A stretch of DNA of 64,000 nucleotides. Origin: G020354945 sp964570585. GTDB taxonomy: Bacteria; Omnitrophota; Gorgyraeia; JABMRG01; JAFGKX01. Below, one piece after another: positions 33,301-40,988 of this stretch (position 1 is its first letter; every line of letters begins with the position of its first letter). Under the pieces are notes generated by a model that saw only the letters and a list, made by a program, of their open reading frames with translations, was not told the origin of the DNA and searched no databases. The position numbers and the translations under genes are program-made. The stretch covers positions 23,030 to 87,029 of the forward strand of contig CAZMYR010000003.1 in assembly GCA_964570585.1 (NCBI GenBank), in the 5' to 3' direction.

Positions 33301-34499
33301 TATTCCATTATCTCCGTAACAACTCCTGCACCTACCGTCCTGCCGCCTTCTCTTATAGCAAACCTTAATTCTTTTTCCATGGCGATAGGCGTTATAAGAG
33401 ATCCTTCTAAGGTTACGTTGTCACCCGGCATTACCATCTCAGTGCCTTCCGGAAGTTTTATTGTCCCGGTAACATCGGTGGTTCTAAAATAGAATTGGGG
33501 ACGATAGCCGTTGAAGAAGGGGGTATGCCTTCCGCCTTCTTCTTTGCTTAACACATAAACCTTTGCTTTAAATTTAGTATGCGGGGTTATGGAACCTGGC
33601 TTGGCTAAGACCATACCTCTTTCTAGGTCTTTCTTTTCTACGCCACGAAGAAGTATTCCTACGTTGTCTCCGGCTTGACCTTCATCCAAGAGCTTCCTAA
33701 ACATCTCAACCCCTGTGACTACACTCTTTTTGGGGGCAGGACGCATACCTACTATCTCTATATCTTCGTTTATCTTGACTTTTCCTCTTTCTATTCTACC
33801 TGTTGCTACTGTGCCTCTTCCGGTTATGGAGAAGACATCTTCTATAGCCAAAAGGAAGGGCTTATCAATGTCTCTTTTTGGAGTAGGGATGTATTCATCC
33901 ACTGCCTTTAAAAGCTCCATGATTGGCTTGGTGGCTTCATTACCAGGGTCTCCCTCTGCTTCCATGGCTTTTAAAGCACTTCCTCTTATAATGGGGATTT
34001 TGTCTCCCGGAAATTCATATTTTGAAAGAAGTTCCCGGACCTCAAGCTCTACTAAATCTAGGAGCTCAGGGTCATCAACCATATCTACCTTGTTTAAGAA
34101 TACAACTATATATGGGACGTTTACCTGGCGGGCTAAGAGGATATGCTCTCTGGTCTGAGGCATAGGTCCATCAGCTGCTGATACCACCAAAATGGCGCCG
34201 TCAGCTTGAGCTGCTCCGGTAATCATGTTCTTAATGTAATCGGCATGCCCAGGGCAGTCTATGTGGGCATAATGGCGGTTTTCGGTTTCATATTCAACGT
34301 GGGCAATGGCTATTGTTATTCCTCTTTCTTTTTCCTCTGGGGCATTGTCTATTGAGTCAAAAGTCCTGACATCAGCCATACCTTTTTTATTTAAGACCAT
34401 AGTTATAGCCGACGTAAGACAGGTCTTGCCATGGTCTACGTGGCCTATGGTACCGATGTTTACGTGTGGTTTACTCCTTACATATTTTTCCTTTGCCAT
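33300..34499 (-). CDS. tuf: elongation factor Tu, copy 2
   Basis: 399 residues from ATG 34499. Protein identical to copy 1 except the C-terminal TEIME (TEIIE in copy 1). The identical DNA tract runs from about 33307 to 34556 and includes the SD and a half palindrome, which points to recent gene conversion. It follows tRNA-Thr, as tufB does in other bacteria. Confidence 0.98.
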   Translation of the reverse strand: MAKEKYVRSKPHVNIGTIGHVDHGKTCLTSAITMVLNKKGMADVRTFDSIDNAPEEKERGITIAIAHVEYETENRHYAHIDCPGHADYIKNMITGAAQADGAILVVSAADGPMPQTREHILLARQVNVPYIVVFLNKVDMVDDPELLDLVELEVRELLSKYEFPGDKIPIIRGSALKAMEAEGDPGNEATKPIMELLKAVDEYIPTPKRDIDKPFLLAIEDVFSITGRGTVATGRIERGKVKINEDIEIVGMRPAPKKSVVTGVEMFRKLLDEGQAGDNVGILLRGVEKKDLERGMVLAKPGSITPHTKFKAKVYVLSKEEGGRHTPFFNGYRPQFYFRTTDVTGTIKLPEGTEMVMPGDNVTLEGSLITPIAMEKELRFAIREGGRTVGAGVVTEIME

Positions 34500-34615
34500 T
34501 TTCTCCTCCTCTGTAGCGTGAGTTTTGCCCCTTTGCTTTCCCAAACGGTGCTTTCTTTATATATATGTAGTTATAATAAATCTTAAAAAAGACAAAACAC
34601 TCCCTTACTTTGCTT

Positions 34616-34671
34616 CCAATCCCCGTTTTCACGGGAACCGTTTTCATGGAGACAAGTTTTACGGGGATTGG
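34616..34671 (-). repeat. hairpin abutting the tRNA-Thr 3' end
   Basis: CCAATCCCCGT / ACGGGGATTGG arms. On the minus strand the first arm begins with the CCA of tRNA-Thr, so the stem starts exactly at the mature tRNA end; it could influence 3' processing. Confidence 0.65.
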
Positions 34672-34744
34672 AGCCCATGACCAGGATTGAACTGGTGACC
34701 TCGTCCTTACCAAGGACGTGCTCTACCAACTGAGCTACATGGGC
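34669..34744 (-). tRNA. trnT: tRNA-Thr (GGT anticodon)
   Basis: 76 nt with templated CCA. Acceptor GCCCATG / CATGGGC, D-arm AGCTCAGTTGGTAGAGC, anticodon arm CGTCC-TTGGTAA-GGACG, T-arm CCAG-TTCAATC-CTGG. First gene of the long translation/transcription operon. Confidence 0.96.
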
Positions 34745-34835
34745 GATAAAAAGCCTTGCCTTTTGCTTTAAATCACTTCTGTCCCTAACTAAGGACGCTT
34801 TTATATATATGTTATATTATGTAATGTGAGTGATA

Positions 34836-34863
34836 ATTATACCAAAAAAAGAATTCTTGTCAA
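34836..34863 (-). promoter_or_regulatory. consensus sigma70-type promoter of the tRNA-Thr/tuf/.../ribosomal operon
   Basis: TTGACA (34863-34858), 16-bp spacer, TATAAT (34841-34836), both perfect. It is the only strong promoter I find ahead of the 33-kb co-directional chain. Predicted start near 34829, about 85 nt before the tRNA. Confidence 0.85.
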
Positions 34864-34877
34864 GTGTTTTTTGAAAT

Positions 34878-36995
34878 TTATCCAGTTAAGCCTAAGGCGA
34901 AGGTATCTTTAAACTTATGGACCAATTTTTCTCTCAGCATTCTATGGCGGCAATTTTTCAAAGGAGGATCTTCTTTAATAAGCCTGAAGGCTTCTTTTCG
35001 AGCTTGTTCGAGAATTTCTATATCCTGAGTTAAATTGGCAAGTTCAAGCTCTGGAATACCATGCTGTCTCCTGCCAAATACTTCGCCTGTTCCGCGGATA
35101 GCCATATCCTCTTCTGCGATTTGAAAACCGTTATCGGTCTTCACCATCGCTTCTAATCTAGAGGTAGAGCTTTCGGTTTTAGGTTCTGACATCAATATAC
35201 AATATGACTGAAAATTCCCTCTACCTATTCTCCCCCTCATCTGATGAAGTTGACTTAGTCCAAAACGTTCTGCATTTTCTATCATCATTACTGAAGCATT
35301 TGGAACATCTATGCCTACCTCTATGACTGTTGTGCATACCAATATATCTATCTTGCCTTTTTTAAAATCTGTCATTGTTTTTGTTTTTTCATCAGCCTTA
35401 AGCCTTCCGTGCATCAGGCCCAATTTAAAGTTACTAAATTTCCGCTGCAGCTTCTGATATAATCTTTTCGCTCCTTCAATCTGCAACTTGTCCGATTTTT
35501 CAATAACAGGGCAGACAATATAACCTTGCCTGTCTTTTTTGACTTCTTCCTTAAAAAAATCATATGCCTTTTCTTTCTGAGCAGGAGAAATTAAAAAAGT
35601 CTCGACGCGGCGAGGGCCAAAGGGTAACTCGTCAATTACAGATATGTCCATATCGCCGTATAGACTCATTGCCAAAGTCCTGGGTATAGGTGTTGCGCTC
35701 ATAACCAATATATGGGGGTTAAGACCTCTCTTTTTAAATGTAGCTCTCTGCTGTACTCCAAACTTATGTTGTTCATCAATAATTACCAGACCTAAATCTT
35801 TAAATTTGATAGCTTCCTGTATCAAGGTATGGGTACCGATGATAACTTGCGCTTCTCCGGATTGGATAAGTCCAACTGTATCAGCCTTTTTCTCTTTCGG
35901 CATTTCGCTTATTAGCAATACAACTTCAACGCCAAGGGGAGTAAGTATTTTGCTTAAAGTCAGGTAATGCTGCCGAGCTAAAATTTCGGTCGGAACCATT
36001 ATAACACCTTGATGATTATTTTTTGCAGTTAATGCTAACGCATATGTTGAAACGGCAGTCTTACCTGAACCTACTTCTCCCTGGAGAAGTCTGTACATTG
36101 GTCTTTGGGAAAGCATATCTTTCTCTATCTGGTCAATCGCTTTAGTTTGTGCCTTTGTAAGAGTAAAGGTTAGAGCTTTGAAGAATTCTTTCTTAAACTC
36201 ATCTGTAACTGTATGGGTTAGTGCATTTTTAGCGCTCTTAATTCTATAGCGTCTTAATGCCAGGGCCATCTGCAGGAAAATAAATTCATCAAAGACTAAC
36301 CTGCGACGGGCTTCATTTTTTCCTCTTTCATTAAACGGAAAATGTATATTCAGGAGTGCTGATTTCAGGTCTAATAAACGATGTCTTGCGCGTATATCGA
36401 CAGGGAGATGTTCCTGAATATAAGACGAATACTGGTCTAGGCAATTTTTAATTATACTCCGCAATCTCCTCTGATTTACACCCGAAACTAAAGGATAGAT
36501 AGGGACTATTCTTCCTGTATGTATTTTGTTAAATTTTTCTGACCCATCGCCTCCGTCTCCGGCGGAGTCAGAGGCGGATCCGCCTTTGGCGGATTTTATT
36601 ATTTCATATTCCGGATGGATAACTTGTAATTTGCCGCGTTTTTGTATTTTGCCGTACATTATAACCTTATCGCCTTTATCAAAGTATTTCTTCATATATG
36701 GCTGACTAAACCAGAGGGCGTATATAGTAGCTGTCTTATCTCCTATTGCAAGCTGAAATATAGCCTGACCTTTCTTTGTCCTGAATATACCAGAGGCGAG
36801 CACTTCTCCAATAAATGTCTGAGCTTCATCCGGTATTAATTGGGCAATAGGCTTTATGTTGCTTCTGTCTTCATATCGCCGGGGAGTATGGTATAGGCAG
36901 TCAGCTACAGTTGATATATCCAGACGCTGCAAGATATTTTGTCGCCGGGGTCCGACCCCTTTTATGTATCTGGATGGGACTTTTTCGATGTTCAT
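34878..36995 (-). CDS. recG: ATP-dependent DNA helicase RecG
   Basis: 705 residues: N-terminal wedge/OB region (YIKGVGPRRQNILQRL), Walker A GEVGSGKT, DEQH box in VIIDEQHKFG, and motif VI HQMRGRIGR. Rescues stalled forks and branch-migrates Holliday junctions, complementing the ruv genes here. Around residues 135-150 a GC-rich palindrome is read as KGGSASDSAGDGGDGS, an apparent in-frame insertion in the OB-domain linker. Divergent from rpmB. Confidence 0.96.
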   Translation of the reverse strand: MNIEKVPSRYIKGVGPRRQNILQRLDISTVADCLYHTPRRYEDRSNIKPIAQLIPDEAQTFIGEVLASGIFRTKKGQAIFQLAIGDKTATIYALWFSQPYMKKYFDKGDKVIMYGKIQKRGKLQVIHPEYEIIKSAKGGSASDSAGDGGDGSEKFNKIHTGRIVPIYPLVSGVNQRRLRSIIKNCLDQYSSYIQEHLPVDIRARHRLLDLKSALLNIHFPFNERGKNEARRRLVFDEFIFLQMALALRRYRIKSAKNALTHTVTDEFKKEFFKALTFTLTKAQTKAIDQIEKDMLSQRPMYRLLQGEVGSGKTAVSTYALALTAKNNHQGVIMVPTEILARQHYLTLSKILTPLGVEVVLLISEMPKEKKADTVGLIQSGEAQVIIGTHTLIQEAIKFKDLGLVIIDEQHKFGVQQRATFKKRGLNPHILVMSATPIPRTLAMSLYGDMDISVIDELPFGPRRVETFLISPAQKEKAYDFFKEEVKKDRQGYIVCPVIEKSDKLQIEGAKRLYQKLQRKFSNFKLGLMHGRLKADEKTKTMTDFKKGKIDILVCTTVIEVGIDVPNASVMMIENAERFGLSQLHQMRGRIGRGNFQSYCILMSEPKTESSTSRLEAMVKTDNGFQIAEEDMAIRGTGEVFGRRQHGIPELELANLTQDIEILEQARKEAFRLIKEDPPLKNCRHRMLREKLVHKFKDTFALGLTG
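36549..36594. repeat. GC-rich palindrome inside recG
   Basis: Interlocking inverted repeats (GGCGGATCCGCC; TCCGCC...GGCGGA; CTCCG...CGGAG) in an otherwise AT-rich gene, read in frame as a Gly/Ser/Asp stretch. Confidence 0.75.
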
Positions 36996-37005
36996 TTTTC
37001 TACTT

Positions 37006-37087
37006 GCCCCGTTAGAAATTATGTGATATTATAGTGCATTCTACATGCTATATTTTGTTTAGTATATAAAAAAATTTCTAACGGGGC
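37006..37087. repeat. CCCCGTTA-family palindrome between recG and rpmB
   Basis: Perfect 15-bp arms GCCCCGTTAGAAATT / AATTTCTAACGGGGC around 52 AT-rich bases that include a TATAAT-like sequence on the recG strand. Related arms occur in the TPR gene (61605-61656) and in both pilin genes. Confidence 0.8.
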
Positions 37088-37116
37088 TTGCATATTAAAT
37101 TATGCTATGTTATTAT
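37088..37116 (+). promoter_or_regulatory. probable promoter of rpmB
   Basis: TTGCAT, 17-bp spacer, TATTAT on the plus strand, 110 bp before rpmB. Two mismatches to consensus, so moderate support. The transcript would carry the palindrome at 37127-37201 in its leader. Confidence 0.5.
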
Positions 37117-37126
37117 ATCACAGAAT

Positions 37127-37201
37127 GCACCGTTTGGGAAAGCAAAGTAGCAAATGTAGGGATTACGGGGACACTTGCCCCTTTGCTTTCCCAAACGGTG
37201 C
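37127..37201 (+). repeat. core-conserved palindromic element, rpmB leader copy
   Basis: 21-bp arms starting GCACCGTTTGGGAAAGC enclose GTAGCAAATG and GGGGACACTTGCCCC, the family core. It lies between the promoter and the rpmB SD. Partial copies occur at both tuf genes, rplL-rpoB and rplK-rplA. Confidence 0.85.
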
Positions 37202-37226
37202 TATTCTTGTAAAACAGGAGTGGAAA

Positions 37227-37454
37227 ATGTCAAGGGTTTGTCAAATATGCGGCAAAAGGCCATCTGCCGGTAGGTCTATGACTCGCCGAGGAATGGCTAA
37301 AAGGCTCGGAGGGGTGGGGCAAAAAATAGTTCGTTCAAATAAACGTAGATTTTTACCCAATCTTAAAAAAGTGAAAGTAATTGTTGGAAAGACGAAAAAG
37401 ACTATGCGTGTCTGCACAGAGTGTATAAAGTCTGGCAGAGTTAAAAAAGCATAA
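37227..37454 (+). CDS. rpmB: 50S ribosomal protein L28
   Basis: 75 residues from ATG 37227 with AGGAG 6 nt upstream; a longer frame to 37107 reads through the leader palindrome and is rejected. CQIC near the start and CTEC near the end form a zinc set; GKRPSAGRSMTRRG is the L28 signature. The only clear plus-strand gene in the window. Confidence 0.95.
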   Translation: MSRVCQICGKRPSAGRSMTRRGMAKRLGGVGQKIVRSNKRRFLPNLKKVKVIVGKTKKTMRVCTECIKSGRVKKA

Positions 37455-37465
37455 GCACAACAAAA

Positions 37466-37606
37466 AATCCTAAATCCTAAACTCGAAATCCTAAACAAAC
37501 CCAAAACTCTAAACCCAAATGTTCAAAACAGATTGCATAACAATTATGTTTTGAGTTTTGTATTTTGAGTTTGTTTAGAGTTTAGGGTTTAGTGTTTAGG
37601 GTTTAT
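37466..37606. repeat. large tandem-word hairpin between rpmB and otsB
   Basis: Left half repeats AATCCTAAAC / CCAAAACTCTAAACCC words; right half repeats GAGTTT / GTTTAGGGTTTAG words, so the halves pair around ACAGATTGCATAACAATTATG. The TTTAGGG words look telomere-like, but this is one of several such spacers. It lies between convergent rpmB and otsB and could terminate both. Confidence 0.65.
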
Positions 37607-38386
37607 GTCCGTTAATTTCTCTAGAAATCCAAACACCTCTTTTGTATCCGTCGCATAATATTCAGCGTTTGAAACTGTATTTTTTCCTCCCACAAAGATT
37701 GTAATGCCTTTCTTTTTCAATCTCTTAAAAGCGCTTTCATCGGTCTCGTCATCGCCTAGATAAATAGGTAAAATCCTCCTACGCTTATTCTTTTTTCTTT
37801 TTAATAAATAATCGACGAGGCTGCCCTTGTCCCATTTAATTGGAGGGCGCACTTCGATTACTTTCTTACCGTTGGTTATTTTTACTTTTTTACTTTCAAT
37901 ATACGGAGTAAGTGTAGTAATAACTGAATGTTTTAGTTTTTTTATTTTTGCTCCTTTTACCATACGGTAATGCACGCTTAAGGTAAGCCCTTTGTCTTCA
38001 ATAAAGGCGCCAGGAATTTTTCTGCATGCTGTTTTCAGTTTGGAAAAAAGTGGTGCCAGCCGCGAGTTTTTTTTAAAAAACTTGTGCCTGGCACCACTTT
38101 TTCCATTTTCTATCTCCAACCCATGATTACCAGCTAAAGCTATGCCTTTTATTTTTATCTTTTGTTTTAATTGCTTAATTGAACGACCGCTTATTATCGC
38201 TATAGAGAATTTAGGATTTTTCATTAATTTAAGCAGGATAGATTTTGATTCTTTCGGTAAATTCGCTAATTCGGGCTTTTTAACAATTGGGGCAAGGGTG
38301 CCGTCATAATCCAGGAAAAGGTATATGTGGGGAGTTCTATTTATTTCTGCAAAGATTTTTCTGGAGTGTCGGAAGAGATACTTCAT
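37589..38386 (-). CDS. otsB: trehalose-6-phosphate phosphatase
   Basis: 265 residues, HAD superfamily: motif I DYDGTLAP, the cap region, VIEVRPPIKWDKGSLVDYLL, and the GDDETDE acid motif. Removes phosphate from trehalose-6-P made by the adjacent OtsA, giving the compatible solute trehalose. Around residues 93-115 a 65-bp palindrome is read in frame (KSGARHKFFKKNSRLAPLFSK), just after the conserved GNHGLEIE. Next to otsA, 55-nt gap. Confidence 0.93.
   Translation of the reverse strand: MKYLFRHSRKIFAEINRTPHIYLFLDYDGTLAPIVKKPELANLPKESKSILLKLMKNPKFSIAIISGRSIKQLKQKIKIKGIALAGNHGLEIENGKSGARHKFFKKNSRLAPLFSKLKTACRKIPGAFIEDKGLTLSVHYRMVKGAKIKKLKHSVITTLTPYIESKKVKITNGKKVIEVRPPIKWDKGSLVDYLLKRKKNKRRRILPIYLGDDETDESAFKRLKKKGITIFVGGKNTVSNAEYYATDTKEVFGFLEKLTDINPKH
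38042..38106. repeat. 65-bp palindrome inside otsB
   Basis: GGAAAAAAGTGGTGCCAG / CTGGCACCACTTTTTCC outer arms and a GAGTTTTTT/AAAAAACT inner stem, entirely coding. Confidence 0.85.
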
Positions 38387-38441
38387 TCTCTGGTTTCAGG
38401 TTGCAAACTTATAACTTATTACCAAAAAGGTATTTCACTCT

Positions 38442-39920
38442 CTATTTCTGAATCTTTTTGATCTCAGATATGACCTTGCCTGCCCACTTATAGATATTAT
38501 TTTCCTTAACAACACCGCGTAAAGTCTTCATTCTTCTGGTTCGCTCTGCCTTGGGAAGCTCTAAAGCCTGCTTTATCTTATCTGCAAAGTCATCTATATC
38601 GTATGGGTTTACAAATATCGCTTCTGATAACTCTCTGGCGGCACCCGTGAACCTGCTGAGTATCAATACCCCGTCTTCATCAATACGCGATGAGATAAAT
38701 TCTTTTGAAACTAAATTCATGCCATCATGTAAAGGGCTTACAATGCAGGCTCGGGCAAGTCTAAAAAACGCAAGAATTTGCTTCAAAGGCACATGCCTTC
38801 TCAATAGAATAACCGGCGACCAATCCTCAGCCGAATATTTCCAGTTTATATCAGACATAAGGGCATTAATCCTGTCGTTTAAATTCTTATATTCTTGTAT
38901 CTGGATACGGCTGAGTTCTCCGATCTGGATAAAAACTATTCTTTTGCGATATTCTGGATATTTTTCCAAAAATCTATCCAGCGCCAATAATCTCTCCGGG
39001 ATACCTTTAGTATAATCTAACCTGTCCAGTCCAAAAAGCACATAATCTACCTTTTCTAAACTAAACTCATTTATAATCTTCTGCATGGCCTTTTCAACTT
39101 CTTCTGTATCTGATATTTCGCATACGGCCCGGAAATCGGCACTAATAGGGAATGCCCTTATAAACGTCTCATGGCCATTATATATTACTGAGTATTTTTC
39201 TCTATCAATCCTGGCCTCTAATACTTTATCCACATTATCGAAAAAATTCTCACAATGATATCTTATATGAAAACCTAATAAATCATTACATAATAGAGCT
39301 TCTATAATCTCTCTCTGTTTTGGGCATATTCTAAAGACTTCCGAATTGGGCCAGGGGATATGCCATGAATGTATACATAAAACATCAGGGCGCCTTTTCT
39401 TTATCATCTGCGCTAAAAGGGTAAGATGAAAATCATGAATCCACACCACTGCCCTCCGCCCTTTTATCTCTTCCAATATAACATCGGCAAATCTCCGGTT
39501 TACCAATTTATAATAATTCCAGTCGTTTTCATTAAAGCTGGGCCTGGTATAGGTAAGATGGCAAAGGGGCCATAATGAACTGTTGGAGAAGCCAAAATAA
39601 TAACCTTTCTCTTCTTCTTTATCGAGCCATATCCTCTTTAAAGTATAACTCGGATTATCAGACGGAACTTTAATGCAGTCATTTTTATCCACCACTTTTC
39701 TATCTCCTGAACCCCGGCCATGAGCAACCCATAAACCGCCGCAAGCCTGCATAACAGGGTCAAGCGCAGTCGCTACTCCTCCTGTCGGGCGGTCACACTC
39801 TATTTTGCCTTCTTTTATTACGTGGACATACGGCTCTCTATTAGCAGCTATGACCAGCATAGTGTCTTTGCCTAACACTTTAGCAACAGTATCTTTAAGT
39901 TGTTTTCTATCCCAGGTCAT
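38442..39920 (-). CDS. otsA: trehalose-6-phosphate synthase (GT20)
   Basis: 492 residues, GT-B fold. The acceptor/donor region PTGGVATALDPVM, HDFHLTLLAQMIKKRRP, GFHIRYHCENF, LDRLDYTKGIPERLLA and PLHDGMNLVSKEF are the GT20 blocks. Makes trehalose-6-P from UDP-glucose and glucose-6-P. The N-terminal GGLWVAHGRGSGDR departs from E. coli OtsA, so a related glucosylglycerol-phosphate synthase is a weaker alternative; otsB beside it favours trehalose. Starts within the mscS stop (ATGA overlap). Confidence 0.88.
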   Translation of the reverse strand: MTWDRKQLKDTVAKVLGKDTMLVIAANREPYVHVIKEGKIECDRPTGGVATALDPVMQACGGLWVAHGRGSGDRKVVDKNDCIKVPSDNPSYTLKRIWLDKEEEKGYYFGFSNSSLWPLCHLTYTRPSFNENDWNYYKLVNRRFADVILEEIKGRRAVVWIHDFHLTLLAQMIKKRRPDVLCIHSWHIPWPNSEVFRICPKQREIIEALLCNDLLGFHIRYHCENFFDNVDKVLEARIDREKYSVIYNGHETFIRAFPISADFRAVCEISDTEEVEKAMQKIINEFSLEKVDYVLFGLDRLDYTKGIPERLLALDRFLEKYPEYRKRIVFIQIGELSRIQIQEYKNLNDRINALMSDINWKYSAEDWSPVILLRRHVPLKQILAFFRLARACIVSPLHDGMNLVSKEFISSRIDEDGVLILSRFTGAARELSEAIFVNPYDIDDFADKIKQALELPKAERTRRMKTLRGVVKENNIYKWAGKVISEIKKIQK

Positions 39921-40975
39921 TTGCCTTCCTTTGCTAAATATAATGTCTGGGTCGGATAAGCAAATTCAATGTCTCGGGCCTCGAATTCTTTCTTCATGGC
40001 AAAATTAATCTCTTGCTGAATATCCATATATTTATTGTAGTCTCTGCTCATAACATAGTAGACAACTTCAAATACCAGATTGAAATCGCCATAGGAGGCA
40101 AAATGGGCACGGTCAAAGGTGGTATCCTTAACATTTTTTATAACATTTTCGATTATTCCCGGTATAACCTTCAACTTCTCGAGGGGAGTCTGATAGGTAA
40201 CGCCAAGTTTAAAAACAACCCTTCTTTTTCCCATCCTTTTATAGTTGCGCAACCGAGAATTGGTAAGGTCTTTATTAGAAAAGACTAATTGCTCTCCGCC
40301 AAGACTGCGTATACGGGTGGTCTTAATTCCAATATGCTCAATGGTTCCTAAATACTCTCCTATTATGATAAAATCTCCGATTTCAAACGGACGGTCAAAC
40401 ATTATAGCAAAATAACTAAATAGATCTCCTAAAATTGCCTGAGCTGCTAAGGCTACTGCTACGCCTCCGATACCTAAACCGGCAACAACAGCTGATATTT
40501 TAAATCCTAAGTTGTCTAAGAAAAAGATAATAGCCAATCCCCATACAATTAGCTTTATTATTCTTAAAATCCCTTTTAAACTTCGCTCTAAACCTACATC
40601 TTTGCCTCTCTTTGTCCGGTAAATATCAAATCCGTAACCTATAAGAACTGTGGCTAAACGCGCTGCAAATAAGGTCAGAATAGCCATTCCTGTAATATCG
40701 ATAATTTTTTTCAACAGAGGATCTAAATTTAGGATATTCACACTCAAATAGAAAGCGCCAAAATAGGCCAAAGGAAGAAGTATCTTTTGAATAAGCCCAA
40801 CCAGAAAATCATCCAACGTTGTAGCAGTCTTTTCTGCCCATTTTTTTAAGCGCCTTAATATAAAGCACTGGAATATCTTAATAATGGCGAAACCTGCTAA
40901 AAGTATAAGAACGCATATTAAATAATCGGCAATACGATTTCCAAGAAACGCCTTTTCTATAATCTCCTGAAGCAT
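39917..40975 (-). CDS. mscS: small-conductance mechanosensitive channel, MscS family
   Basis: 352 residues from ATG 40975, with AGGAG 7 nt upstream. About four to five membrane helices, pore-lining helix GLGIGGVAVALAAQAILGDLFSYFAIMFDRPFEIGDFI, then the beta domain and cytoplasmic vestibule. Opens on hypo-osmotic shock. Next to trehalose synthesis genes, which makes an osmotic-response grouping (inference). The C-terminal GK end overlaps otsA by 4 bp. Confidence 0.93.
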   Translation of the reverse strand: MLQEIIEKAFLGNRIADYLICVLILLAGFAIIKIFQCFILRRLKKWAEKTATTLDDFLVGLIQKILLPLAYFGAFYLSVNILNLDPLLKKIIDITGMAILTLFAARLATVLIGYGFDIYRTKRGKDVGLERSLKGILRIIKLIVWGLAIIFFLDNLGFKISAVVAGLGIGGVAVALAAQAILGDLFSYFAIMFDRPFEIGDFIIIGEYLGTIEHIGIKTTRIRSLGGEQLVFSNKDLTNSRLRNYKRMGKRRVVFKLGVTYQTPLEKLKVIPGIIENVIKNVKDTTFDRAHFASYGDFNLVFEVVYYVMSRDYNKYMDIQQEINFAMKKEFEARDIEFAYPTQTLYLAKEGK

Positions 40976-40988
40976 TTTTATTCTCCTT

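Noticed and set aside
37107..37226. 40-residue extension of L28
   Set aside because: Reads through a palindrome; L28 starts at 37227 with its own SD.
37560..37606. Telomere-like TTTAGGG repeats
   Set aside because: Imperfect, facing their complement, and part of the general word-repeat spacer type.
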